Notes: generated by a model not told the origin, from the letters alone. Numbered from the stretch's first letter, positions 18,007 through 25,537 are shown. The stretch: 64,000 nucleotides of DNA from Teredinibacter turnerae (GCF_037935975.1 NZ_CP149817.1:124001-188000), one strand, 5' to 3'. Translations and numbers: made by a program.

Positions 18007-18366
18007 CTAGAAATTTACCTCCTTTTCTATGTCCTGAAGTTTGCGTCTGGCGAGTGCAAGATTCGCTTTAGATTTGTCCAGAACATAATAAATAAACACA
18101 CCTTCTTTACGCGACATCGGTCGAATAAGGTGGTACTGCTTGCCCAGGGTAATCAAAATATCTTCGATCACGTCGTTGAGGCCAAGAGATCGCATAGTCT
18201 TCATTTTCGCGCGTACAACTTCTGTGTTGCCGGCTGCTGCGATTTCTAAATCGACACCCGAACCCAAACTGCCAAGGCTCATGCCGCTGTTGGAGTCGAC
18301 AATAGCGCCGCACATGGCACCATCGAGAGTGAGCATATCTTCTAAAGCTTGATTAATTGTTAACAT
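18007..18366 (-). CDS. Roadblock/LC7-type domain protein (third of the GTPase operon)
   Basis: The 119-residue protein has a helix-strand-strand pattern (INQALEDMLTLDGAMCGAIVDSNSGMSLGS) typical of roadblock/LC7 folds, where the first helix packs on a strand holding the A-x-x-D-x-x-G-x-x-x turn. Such proteins bind small GTPases and can act as GAPs or scaffolds. It is the last gene of a five-gene minus-strand operon (20387 to 18007), 66 bp after the preceding roadblock-like gene. Sequence divergence from its two neighbours suggests heteromeric assembly. Family assignment is by pattern. Confidence 0.65.
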   Translation of the reverse strand: MLTINQALEDMLTLDGAMCGAIVDSNSGMSLGSLGSGVDLEIAAAGNTEVVRAKMKTMRSLGLNDVIEDILITLGKQYHLIRPMSRKEGVFIYYVLDKSKANLALARRKLQDIEKEVNF

Positions 18367-18432
18367 AGTGTCCTCTTGTATACTTATGCAACTGCAAGTT
18401 TGTGCGTGTTCAATAGCACAGTGTTGAACCTG

Positions 18433-18801
18433 CTAGCTGGCAGATAACGATAAATTTTTTGTTAAATTAGCGACTTTTTCCGGCCAGTTTTGCCATTGGA
18501 CTTGGCCCAGTTTAGCCAGCGTTACCAGCAACGTCTGGTCGTCACATGGCTGTACATTAAGTAGGCCTCTTTGGTGCTGAACTGAAATATTACGTACATC
18601 ACCGAGACGATCAAAAGCCTGAGTATTTTTTGTATGTAAAATCCAATAATCGCGCGCCGATTCGGCGATAATTTCGAATTCTGACTGTGCGAGAGTCGAC
18701 GCAAACACAAATCCGGTATCGGTTGCCACAAGTGCACAACCGATAACGCCGTGTTCTAGGCTTAACTCAAGTAGCGCGCGTTTAAGGTGGAGCTGACTCA
18801 T
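18433..18801 (-). CDS. Roadblock-like small protein of the GTPase operon
   Basis: The 122-residue product opens with LKRALLELSLEHGVIGCALVATDTGFVFAST, again helix then strand-turn-strand as in roadblock folds. It then shows FEIIAESARDYWILH, matching the central helix. It is more divergent than its neighbours and could be a specialised partner. The start overlaps the end of the preceding roadblock gene by 4 bp, so the two are translationally coupled. Confidence 0.55.
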   Translation of the reverse strand: MSQLHLKRALLELSLEHGVIGCALVATDTGFVFASTLAQSEFEIIAESARDYWILHTKNTQAFDRLGDVRNISVQHQRGLLNVQPCDDQTLLVTLAKLGQVQWQNWPEKVANLTKNLSLSAS

Positions 18802-19184
18802 AAAAATTTAAGCCGCTTGGATAAGTCGTTACAGCGATATATCACCTGTGCTTGTATAACCGAGCTATCCGCTATAACACACAGAATGTAGTTCAAGCCG
18901 TTTATTTCAATATGTGTAGAATAGAGTAGGCCTTTGTCCGATGTAATAGTCATTCCATTAGTGCTACCGAGATGCGTTTCGTCAGCCGCAGCCGAGCATA
19001 TGGACATCATCGAGCTGGACATGGCCGCGATTTTCGCAGGGTCTGTTCCCCGTATGCTGGCGGAAGCAATATCAAAACCATCAGCAGTGGCGAGAACCAC
19101 AGTAAAAACACCCGAGGTCTCTTGCAATAGATTTTTGCAATGTTCTTCTACGATAGGTATCAGGTCGGAAGCAATTTTTTTCAT
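18798..19184 (-). CDS. Roadblock/LC7 domain protein
   Basis: The 128-residue product is the best roadblock match of the three: LLQETSGVFTVVLATADGFDIASASIRG (strand, A-T-A-D-G-F turn), DPAKIAAMSSSMMSICSAAADE (central helix) and LLYSTHIEINGLNYILCVIAD. The family resembles MglB-type regulators of MglA-like GTPases. It overlaps both the upstream GTPase gene and the downstream gene by 4 bp, showing tight coupling and probable stoichiometric assembly. Confidence 0.75.
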   Translation of the reverse strand: MKKIASDLIPIVEEHCKNLLQETSGVFTVVLATADGFDIASASIRGTDPAKIAAMSSSMMSICSAAADETHLGSTNGMTITSDKGLLYSTHIEINGLNYILCVIADSSVIQAQVIYRCNDLSKRLKFL

Positions 19185-19717
19185 GAGGCATGTACGTCGG
19201 ATTCGATTTGTGCGAGTAAAATATGGAGCAAGGTGTTTACATCGTCTTTTTTCCTGACGTCGACAGGAATGATCGGTAGGCTTAGGTTAAATGACGCCAA
19301 GTGATCGGCAAAGTCATCAATGGAGGGGTGAGTATGATGCTCTGTTCGGCCCACACCAATGACACAAGGCACAGTGTCCAAAGCCGATCTAAACGCGTGA
19401 ACGTAAAGCGAAAGATCCTCTAGTGGGGAGGCACGAGAATTATCGACTAATATCACAAGGCCGAGCGCATCACGTACTACAATCCGCCACATAAATTCGA
19501 ACCGCTCCTGCCCCGGTGTGCCGAACAGGCGCAGACGTTCATTATTGGGCAGGGTTAATTCGCCATAGTCCAAACCTACGGTAGTGTAAGTCTTGTCGAG
19601 AGTGTCGTCAGTGTTAAGCACGTCCGTTTTGACAGGGGGGATTTCGCTGATTGCAGCGATTGCCGTTGTTTTTCCTGCACCCGTGGTTCCACTGAAGACA
19701 ATTTTAAAATCGTTCAT
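19181..19717 (-). CDS. Small Ras-like GTPase (MglA/Srp-related)
   Basis: The 178-residue protein has a P-loop at residues 9-17 (GTTGAGKTT), a switch-1 Thr region (KTYTTVGLDYGEL) and a G3 motif FGTPGQERFEFMW in which the usual DxxG Asp is Gly, as in many bacterial MglA relatives. The base-specificity motif is degenerate: IGVGRTE replaces NKxD, so guanine selectivity may be relaxed. It likely forms a nucleotide-switch complex with the three roadblock proteins encoded just downstream. The regulated process (polarity, motility, signalling) is not visible here. Confidence 0.8.
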   Translation of the reverse strand: MNDFKIVFSGTTGAGKTTAIAAISEIPPVKTDVLNTDDTLDKTYTTVGLDYGELTLPNNERLRLFGTPGQERFEFMWRIVVRDALGLVILVDNSRASPLEDLSLYVHAFRSALDTVPCVIGVGRTEHHTHPSIDDFADHLASFNLSLPIIPVDVRKKDDVNTLLHILLAQIESDVHAS

Positions 19718-19733
19718 ATGCAGACATTATTGG

Positions 19734-20387
19734 TCAACCTGTAAAACCCAGCCGATGCTTTAACTGCGCTAAAAAGCCAGCACGCCTATTCGAAGACGCG
19801 GCGATGGCTGGAGAGATGGGTACGATGGACGCTGTCGCTTTGGTGATATAACCCTGGTCCTGGAGAAGTTCGATAAAACCAGCACAAAGGTCCCGTGGTT
19901 TACCACTTAGTGCGATGAGCTGTTGGAGCGTCTTTGGGGTACGGTTTAAATACGCAGCGAGCAATGCGTAGTCTGGATTCAATCCTAGAAGCTTTGACGT
20001 TGGCCAACGGTGTAGCTTATAACTGTCAATATTTTGGGGTTCACCTTGAGTACGTTCTAGTTGCTTCGCTGCAGGTTGATACCGTGTGCGGGAGAACGAC
20101 TCTTGAATAGAAATGAGCGTACTGATGAAAACTTCGGCATTAAACGGGCGCTGGAAATACAGCTTGTCGCAAGAATGGCCCTTCCGAGCAATACGTAATA
20201 TCACCGTTGACTGCTTTGCTGTAAAGGGCGAAAAATCGGTGCGGTCCGGCTCTGCAATTAGAACATCGCAATCTCCCTGGTCCGTAAGTTGCCACGTACC
20301 GTTTAGCCGATCACTCGTACGAAAAAGAGTTTGAACGAGGTCTCGCTCTGGTTTAAAGAGGCCGATACAGCCTAATCTAAGGGTCAC
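19734..20387 (-). CDS. Receiver-like/winged-helix-like protein heading the GTPase operon
   Basis: The 217-residue product has two parts. Residues 1-100 look like a degenerate receiver fold: CDVLIAEPDRTDF at the beta-3 position, then LYFQRPFNAEVFISTLI, resembling the beta5-alpha5 K-P-F region with the Lys replaced. Residues 125-190 (WPTSKLLGLNPDYALLAAYLNRTPKTLQQLIALSGKPRDLCAGFIELLQDQGYI) look like a winged-helix module. No clear phosphorylation site is intact. It is the first gene, 16 bp before the GTPase, and may link the switch to an output. It recalls DUF742 of actinobacterial conservons by organisation, not by sequence. Confidence 0.55.
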   Translation of the reverse strand: MTLRLGCIGLFKPERDLVQTLFRTSDRLNGTWQLTDQGDCDVLIAEPDRTDFSPFTAKQSTVILRIARKGHSCDKLYFQRPFNAEVFISTLISIQESFSRTRYQPAAKQLERTQGEPQNIDSYKLHRWPTSKLLGLNPDYALLAAYLNRTPKTLQQLIALSGKPRDLCAGFIELLQDQGYITKATASIVPISPAIAASSNRRAGFLAQLKHRLGFTG

Positions 20388-20756
20388 AACGACTCAATGT
20401 GCTCATGTAGGTTTGTCTAAGGTTACCAGCGTATTAGCGTTTAGTGAAGTAAAAGCTAATACGCTGACTTAAAATTTATCACACCGAATATACGCAAACC
20501 AATGGTTTCAAGATGAGTGGTTTAAAGTAATTGTTATGCCAATTTTAACCTTACATAACGAAAGGTTATTGTGCGGAGTTAGTGCGTTAGTAATGGGCAG
20601 AAATTGATATGTAGAACCAATTTGGTGCTAGGCCAAAATCCGGTCCTGCTACTTTGTCTAATTGCTGCGTTGCCGATCTGGATACGCTTACTGGCGTGTG
20701 CAACTTTGCGATAAATAAAAAATGTGAAAATGGTTGTCTAACCAAAAGGTAAAAAT
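20388..20756. other. Divergent intergenic region with a 12-bp inverted repeat
   Basis: This 369-bp gap between the GTPase operon and the thioredoxin-like gene is AT-rich and holds promoters for both. A perfect 12-bp inverted repeat, CAGCGTATTAGC (20427-20438) and GCTAATACGCTG (20455-20466), lies 40-79 bp upstream of the operon start. With a 16-bp spacer it could be an operator half-site pair or an RNA hairpin. I see no convincing gene here. Confidence 0.5.
20427..20466. repeat. Perfect 12-bp inverted repeat upstream of the GTPase operon
   Basis: Arms CAGCGTATTAGC and GCTAATACGCTG are perfectly complementary with a 16-bp spacer. There is no adjacent T-run, so a terminator is unlikely on either strand. 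The location just upstream of the minus-strand operon favours a regulatory site. Confidence 0.6.
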
Positions 20757-21242
20757 ATGAAAAAACTAGTTTTAATTTTATGTGTTCTGCTAACAAGCTT
20801 CGCAAACGCTGAAGCCAGCTACGACCCAAAAGCTAATCCAGAGAAAGATTTGAAAGCCGCATTAATAAGTGCGAATGAAAAAGACAGATTGGTGCTAGTG
20901 ATCTTCGGGGCTGATTGGTGTCCAGATTGTAGAAGTCTGAATAAAAAAATAGCCGAGCCACCACTTGCAAAAACAATAAATAATAATTTTAGTGTCATAC
21001 ACGTTGATGTAGGCCGTTGGGACAATAATATCGAATTTGCCAAGCGCTTTGGTAAGCCGATAGAAAAAGGAATCCCTTCAATTGCAGTGTTGGACAAAGA
21101 TCAAGGTATTTACTATGTGGCGCAGGGTGGTGAGTTTGCTACCGCACGAAATGCAAAAGTGAATTCGCTAAACGATTGGTTTGAGGCATTGTTGAAGGCT
21201 ATAGATAACAAAGAACTGGAAAAGCGACCGATGTCGAAGTGA
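20757..21242 (+). CDS. Periplasmic thioredoxin-like protein
   Basis: The 161-residue protein has a signal peptide ending near LTSFANAEA and a thioredoxin-fold active site FGADWCPDCRSL, with a C-P-D-C motif. After it come FSVIHVDVGRW and KGIPSIAVLDKD, the cis-proline segment (I-P). C-P-D-C is seen in thioredoxin-family members such as DUF953-like proteins. It may be a periplasmic thiol oxidoreductase of unknown partner. It is the last chromosomal-type gene before the cassette array, 260 bp from its left edge, in sequence already more AT-rich than the EPS locus. Confidence 0.75.
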   Translation: MKKLVLILCVLLTSFANAEASYDPKANPEKDLKAALISANEKDRLVLVIFGADWCPDCRSLNKKIAEPPLAKTINNNFSVIHVDVGRWDNNIEFAKRFGKPIEKGIPSIAVLDKDQGIYYVAQGGEFATARNAKVNSLNDWFEALLKAIDNKELEKRPMSK

Positions 21243-21503
21243 GCTATTTGGTAAACGATAGTTATCTGAAAAAGCCATGTGAAAATGCCATACAAAAGAC
21301 GTAATAAAATCACAGAGATATACCCTTAAAATTGGTACACAAGACGATATTTACCGTAGGGTCATTCGAGGATGTTGGTTTAAGTTTTTGATTCTAAGCA
21401 GGTTATGTGACTATGCGGGAATATTTGGCAGAGAAAACCGGTCCCGTGGATGTATTTTTGTATGGATAGCTGGCATATTGGCTTCTGGACGTAGAATAAA
21501 ATG

Positions 21504-21821
21504 TTAAATGCCCGCTACAGCGAAATCCAGCGAGTTAATAATTTTCTCGCGGAAATGAGAAAGTGATCCGATGGGTTCTTTTAGTATTTTTGCAGGAACA
21601 GAAGATATTTGCGGTGTTAAAAGTAGAAGTAGATCATCCTCAAATGAAATCTCAGGAGTGAGAATTGTCATAGCTTCATATTTAAAGAGTGCGGCATAAC
21701 CTAGTGGAATAACTATTCTGGTGGTAATGTCAGAGATGTACGGGCTCTGAATATCAAGTAAGTAGGGGTAGTGCTTCTTGGTTTGCTTGCTTGGGTTTGG
21801 GTATACGTCGAATTGAGCCAT
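21504..21821 (-). CDS. ccdB: CcdB-type toxin of a toxin-antitoxin cassette
   Basis: The 105-residue protein starts MAQFDVYPNPSK and continues YPYLLDIQSPYISDITTRIVIPL, the hallmark N-terminus of CcdB gyrase-poisoning toxins. It ends near IINSLDFAVAGI, where CcdB has its DNA-gyrase-interacting C-terminal residues (family ending W-G-I; here A-G-I, so the usual Trp is Ala). Its start overlaps the antitoxin stop (TAATG). It is antisense to the cassette direction, and its stop codon lies inside the GTTAAAT core site, so the cassette has no spare 3' DNA. It should stabilise the array by post-segregational killing if active. Confidence 0.8.
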   Translation of the reverse strand: MAQFDVYPNPSKQTKKHYPYLLDIQSPYISDITTRIVIPLGYAALFKYEAMTILTPEISFEDDLLLLLTPQISSVPAKILKEPIGSLSHFREKIINSLDFAVAGI

Positions 21822-22066
21822 TAAAAAGTCCTAAACTCATCTCCGAAACAGCCATTTTCCTCAACAAAAGTGTTGTATGCCTTAATCGCCGCTTTGTTGG
21901 CTTTAGCCCATTTTGTACCTTCTGCTTGGGCTAGCTCATCGCGGAGAGCCTGCTCAAGGGTAGCTGAAAGGTTTATGTTTAGAGCTCGAGTTTTCGCCAG
22001 TAAGTCACTGTTTATACTGAGGTTTGTTGGCTTTTTGGGGGCTTCAGTGTCATATAGCTTCTGCAT
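21821..22066 (-). CDS. ccdA: CcdA-type antitoxin
   Basis: The 81-residue protein has an N-terminal ribbon-helix-helix part (KKPTNLSINSDLLAKTRALNINLSATLEQALRDEL), the CcdA DNA-binding signature with an N-L-S-I-N-x-D-L-L core. The C-terminal segment (AIKAYNTFVEENGCFGDEFRTF) wraps the toxin; F-G-D-E-F-R-x-F is the conserved CcdA tail. It precedes and is translationally coupled to ccdB on the minus strand. It presumably represses its own promoter between 22067 and 22120. Confidence 0.85.
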   Translation of the reverse strand: MQKLYDTEAPKKPTNLSINSDLLAKTRALNINLSATLEQALRDELAQAEGTKWAKANKAAIKAYNTFVEENGCFGDEFRTF

Positions 22067-22119
22067 AGAAATACCTCAAAGGTCTAGCATTATGCGCATT
22101 GGTATGCGTATAGTAATGC

Positions 22120-22214
22120 ATTTAACAAGGTTAGCCAACCTCGCCCCTTCGGGGCTGGACCTCCGTTCCGGCGCTTGCGCGCCTCCACTACGGCCGTTGC
22201 TAACGGCGTTAGAG
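22120..22214 (+). other. attC site 1
   Basis: It runs from the inverse core ATTTAAC (22120-22126) to the GTT core at 22208-22210. The inner region forms a long imperfect hairpin (GCCCCTTCGGGGC in the middle) and has the GGACCTCCG motif common to several sites here. It joins the ccdAB cassette and the cassette at 22237. Confidence 0.85.
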
Positions 22215-22236
22215 CCCCACAAAAGTAAGGATATTT

Positions 22237-22629
22237 ATGCTAGCAACAGTACTTTCAATCGTTGCAGTTGGCACAGGCTTAGCGAGTTTATGGCTGTCCA
22301 ATGAGCAATGGAAAAAGGTCAAATCAAAAATTGGTATGATTACCGACCACGGAAAGGCGGTTGAGGTGCTACCAGCATGGTATACGCAAAGAATGATGAC
22401 GGATTACTGGCATTTTGGTCTTCTGACTGTGGATTCAGGGGTAATTGCAATTCAAAGAATCCTGGCTATATCCGATGATGGTAAATGGATGGACGTTGAG
22501 CTTTTAACAAAAGATGAAATACCAAAAGGTATAGATGAGCACTTTGTAACTGCCGTCGCTGATGATCGTAGAGTGGCGTCGGTAAAAATCGATAAAATAA
22601 TACTGGCTTACGAGCTCGTAACCAGCTAA
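22237..22629 (+). CDS. Cassette gene: membrane-anchored hypothetical protein
   Basis: The 130-residue product has one N-terminal hydrophobic segment (VLSIVAVGTGLASLWLS) and a soluble tail with WKKVKSKIGMITDHG and ISDDGKWMDVELL. No family recognised. It is flanked by attC 1 and attC 2 with only about 25 bp before the ATG, the compact layout of a cassette. Its ends pair (GTTAGAGC start, GCTCTAAC end). Confidence 0.6.
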   Translation: MLATVLSIVAVGTGLASLWLSNEQWKKVKSKIGMITDHGKAVEVLPAWYTQRMMTDYWHFGLLTVDSGVIAIQRILAISDDGKWMDVELLTKDEIPKGIDEHFVTAVADDRRVASVKIDKIILAYELVTS

Positions 22630-22631
22630 GG

Positions 22632-22720
22632 CTCTAACAAATTGCTCAAGTTCACTCCGGGCCCGCGGCCCTCCGTGGGACACCCTACGCGATGCTCCGG
22701 GTGCCCCTTAGCAAGGCGTT
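22632..22720 (+). other. attC site 2, interrupted at its GTT core by an IS
   Basis: The site begins CTCTAAC (22632-22638) and reaches GGCGTT at 22715-22720. The IS1182-type element starts at the next base. After the element, GTTATAAAGC resumes at 24451. Joining 22717 to 24451 restores a GTTATAA core, and GTTATAA is complementary to the TTATAAC end of the following cassette, which shows this was the original junction. Confidence 0.8.
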
Positions 22721-24450
22721 GAAGCTGTCGAAAAACTCGAAAAATCATCAAAAACCTGGAGAACGGAAGCTTCTAAAGGGTTAAAATAGACTCTACCGCC
22801 GCTTAACGGAGTCTGGCATGGCGCATTACAAGCAAGGTAATGATAAACAGGGGGAATTTGTCGCTGTTATTCCCGAAGAACAAATAACAGAGGGCAGCTT
22901 TGAGGCGACAGTCTGCTTGATTGTCGATCATGTGTTAGATCTCTCGTCGTTTGAAAGCGATTTTAACAACGATGCGGGTGGCGCATCGGCATATAGCCCG
23001 GGCACTCTCCTCAAGGTCATACTTTCTGCGTATCATCGCGGAATAACCAGCAGCCGTAAAATCGAACATTTGTGCCGGTACAATACGGTGTTCATGGCAC
23101 TCTCTGGTTTTCTAACCCCGGATCATTCCACTATTGCCGCGTTTGTTTCAAAGAATCCTCAGCGCCTTGAAGGCCTATTTATAGAAATCGTCTTGCAGTG
23201 TGATTGCCTGGGGCTGATCGGTGGTGACACCCTGGCCTTGGACGGCTGCAAAATTCCCTCAAACGCCTCGAAGGAATGGTCAGGAACTAAGGCCGACTTC
23301 ACTAAAAAACATAAAAAAATTCAACGTGCGGTAAGACGGGTGATGGCGCGGCATCGTCAAGAAGATGCTGAGGGCGTGGTAAACACCACGGTGCGTGAAA
23401 AAGAAGAAAAACAGATACAAAAGCTCAAACGCATCAATAAAAAGCTAAAAACCGCCCTCAGTGAGTTGGTGGATAAACGGGGACATAACGGAAAAATTCG
23501 TAAGACCAACCTCACCGATCCTGATAGCGCCAATATGATGTCCGGTAACGGTGGTGCGTTACAAGGGTACGTCGGTTTGGCCGCAACCGATAAACTGAAC
23601 CAGGTCATTGTCAATGCCGATGTAACCGGTGATAGCGAACAATCCACACTCCAGCCCATGGTTGATAAACTCCTTGCATCCGACAGGCTAGATGGTTGCC
23701 ATCTACTGGCAGATGCGGGGTTTCATAGCGGGGCGAATTTAGACTATTGCGCAGAGAAAGGCGTAAATGCCTATATTGCGGATACCCTCTATCGTAAACG
23801 TGATGCGAGATTTGTGGATCACCAAGATAAAAAGCCGAAGGCAAGGAAGCAGAAATACTTTCAATCCAGCGACTTCGACTATGACTCGCAAGCACAACGC
23901 TGTTGGTGCCCAGCGGGAAAAGAACTCTGGCTCTGCTCCTCGGGATATCAAAACAAAGGTGTCGACTACATTCGCTTTGAAGGTTACCTCAACGACTGTA
24001 AAAACTGCTCGATGCAAGCACAATGTTTACGTAATGGGGTCAAAGACCGCGGCAGACAGGTGAGTATCCGCAAAGACACCCCTAAAAACAACAGTCGCGC
24101 CATTGACCGAATGAAGCGCAAAATGGACAGTCCGGAAGGCAGGGCCATCTACTCGGATCGCATTGGTATTGTCGAACCCGTATTTGCGCATATGAAACAC
24201 ATAATGGGGTTGCGCTGGTTTAGCTTGAGAGGTCTTAAAAAGGTGTCCGGACAATGGTATTTATTCTGTGCGGTACATAACTTGGTAAAAATACAGAAAT
24301 ACGGGAGTTATGCCTGAGGAAGGGGTAACTTTTTTAAAAAAATAGATGTCAATAACGTCTCGACTGATATTTTTTAGCAACCGCATTAAAATAACGGTTG
24401 TCTAAAATCGAACGCTGGATTTAGATGTATCGGGGTTATTCGACAGTCTC
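22721..24450 (+). mobile_element. IS1182-family insertion sequence in an attC core
   Basis: The element is 1,730 bp with imperfect terminal inverted repeats (GAAGCTGTCGAAAAACTC left; reverse complement of the right end GAGACTGTCGAATAACCC, 14 of 18 matching). Both flanks are GTT, either a 3-bp target duplication or the same G/TT geometry that cassette insertion makes. It encodes one intact transposase. Confidence 0.85.
22818..24317 (+). CDS. IS1182-family transposase
   Basis: The 499-residue DDE transposase has an N-terminal DUF772-like region (YSPGTLLKVILSAYHRGITSSRKIEHLCRYN). Catalytic candidates are LALDGCKIPSNAS (first Asp), LLADAGFHSGANL (second Asp) and, near the end, SDRIGIVEPVFAHMKHIMGLRWFSLRGL (Glu). 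Between them is a zinc-like cysteine cluster (CWCPAGKELWLC, CKNCSMQAQC). It looks intact, so the element may be active or recently so. GC is higher than in the surrounding cassettes. Confidence 0.9.
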   Translation: MAHYKQGNDKQGEFVAVIPEEQITEGSFEATVCLIVDHVLDLSSFESDFNNDAGGASAYSPGTLLKVILSAYHRGITSSRKIEHLCRYNTVFMALSGFLTPDHSTIAAFVSKNPQRLEGLFIEIVLQCDCLGLIGGDTLALDGCKIPSNASKEWSGTKADFTKKHKKIQRAVRRVMARHRQEDAEGVVNTTVREKEEKQIQKLKRINKKLKTALSELVDKRGHNGKIRKTNLTDPDSANMMSGNGGALQGYVGLAATDKLNQVIVNADVTGDSEQSTLQPMVDKLLASDRLDGCHLLADAGFHSGANLDYCAEKGVNAYIADTLYRKRDARFVDHQDKKPKARKQKYFQSSDFDYDSQAQRCWCPAGKELWLCSSGYQNKGVDYIRFEGYLNDCKNCSMQAQCLRNGVKDRGRQVSIRKDTPKNNSRAIDRMKRKMDSPEGRAIYSDRIGIVEPVFAHMKHIMGLRWFSLRGLKKVSGQWYLFCAVHNLVKIQKYGSYA

Positions 24451-24761
24451 GTTATAAAGCTCCGATAACGTTAACTTTGAAGCGCTATTTTTTGGGCAAA
24501 CGCTGTGGGGTAGTTTGGTATTTGGTGCCTCAAATTAGAGCTTTACTTGCTGCAAGTTGTAGGGCTCTTAATGTGGTTCTGGCTCTCGGAGAGCGAGTCA
24601 GCTTCTAATGGGTACCGGTCGTTCTCTTTGCGGTCGTTTGGGCTTTGAATATAATTGGCAATTTTGCGCGGTGTTCTCATCGCACATTTAAAGTGAGTAG
24701 TTGTTTTTAATATGTCGCAGGTTCGTTTGGTCCCAATAATTTGGGCTTGTCGCGTAAGCTT
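24451..24761 (+). other. Apparently non-coding cassette, family copy 1
   Basis: This roughly 310-bp cassette begins with GTTATAAAGC and lies right of the IS1182 element. It shares long blocks with copies at 25531 and 25953 (AATTAGAGCTTTACTTGC, AATGTGGTTCTGGCTCTC, TTGGTACCGG-type, TCGCACATTTAAA). No long gene fits. A short reading frame from 24712 (MSQVRLVPIIWACRVSFYN) recurs in all copies but runs into the attC. Differences between copies fall in all codon positions, which argues against coding. Confidence 0.7.
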
Positions 24762-24878
24762 TTATAACCAAGTCAGTCAGCAGGACCTGCGTTTCGGAGC
24801 TTGTTTTTTGTGGCTAAACGCTACGCTACCACAAAAAACAAGCTCCTCCACTGCGGCCGCTGCTGCACGGCGTTATGC
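24762..24878 (+). other. attC site 3
   Basis: Inverse core TTATAAC at 24762-24768 and GTT core at 24872-24874 (GTTATGC). The middle forms a long hairpin, with TTTTTTGTGG and CCACAAAAAA arms around CGCTACGCT. It closes the non-coding cassette copy 1. Confidence 0.8.
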
Positions 24879-24898
24879 AGTAATACGGAGGAAAAAGT

Positions 24899-25426
24899 GT
24901 GGAAGTATTTTTGCCCCTAGCGGGTGTTGTACTTGGAGCCTTAATAGCGGGCCTATTTACACTATTGGCTAATCGTTACAATTTTGAGCGGCAGAATAGA
25001 AAAGATATTCTCAATCAAAAGAATAAGAATCTCGATGAGATTGTAACCTACGCAATCGAGTACTTTTCATATGGAGGTGCATTGCTAGCGGCGATAGACG
25101 GGGTTAGTAAAGATATAGAGTTGAAAGGCAAACCCAATAGCGATGCTAAATCCTTTTTGGACAAGCATGACATTGAATTTATAAATAATTCAAATAACAT
25201 AGAATATTGCCATGCAAAGTTATTGATTAACTTTCCTGAACAAGAGCGTGCGTTAAAACTACTTTGGGATTTTAAAAAAGTATTTTCTGAAATTCGCAAT
25301 TCTGTGTTTAGGGGTAAAGATTTAAGTGTCCCTCATCAGCAGGAAATGGAAAAATATCGGGAAGAATTGGGGAGAATTAGAACAGATTTCTTTGTCGAAC
25401 TAAAAAGTGTGGCTAAAAATGCATAA
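24899..25426 (+). CDS. Cassette gene: hypothetical protein with N-terminal membrane helix
   Basis: A GTG start at 24899 preceded by GGAGGAAAA gives 175 residues. Residues 5-25 (PLAGVVLGALIAGLFTLLANRY) are a membrane helix followed by a soluble helical tail (ILNQKNKNLDEIVTYAIEYF, FRGKDLSVPHQQEMEKYREELGRIRTDFFVEL). This resembles small membrane proteins of unknown function common in cassette arrays. The stop codon lies in the next attC (GCATAAC), a tight packing typical of cassettes. Confidence 0.6.
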   Translation: MEVFLPLAGVVLGALIAGLFTLLANRYNFERQNRKDILNQKNKNLDEIVTYAIEYFSYGGALLAAIDGVSKDIELKGKPNSDAKSFLDKHDIEFINNSNNIEYCHAKLLINFPEQERALKLLWDFKKVFSEIRNSVFRGKDLSVPHQQEMEKYREELGRIRTDFFVELKSVAKNA

Positions 25427-25537
25427 CAAACGGCTCCACGCAGACGCCCAAACCTACGCGGTTTTTGTGGTTTCGCTACGCTACACTTTAACACAAAAAC
25501 CACTCCGGTTTGGGCGCTGGTGAGCCGGGCGTTATAA
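25421..25537 (+). other. attC site 4
   Basis: GCATAAC (25421-25427) to GTTATAA (25531-25537), 117 bp, with GGTTTTTGTG / CACAAAAACC inner arms around CGCTACGCT. GCATAAC contains the stop codon of the preceding gene. Confidence 0.85.

Noticed and set aside
18007-20387. Flagellar or Myxococcus-type motility locus
   Set aside because: The GTPase/roadblock pair recalls MglA/MglB, but no motility gene is nearby, so function was left open.
21243-21502. An attI site at the left edge of the array
   Set aside because: A GTTAAAT core is present but no integrase or recognisable additional integrase-binding sites lie beside it; one heptamer is not enough evidence.
21860-22304. Plus-strand coding frame opposite ccdA
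   Set aside because: It runs through attC 1 and is antisense to a clear CcdA antitoxin, so it is a shadow frame.
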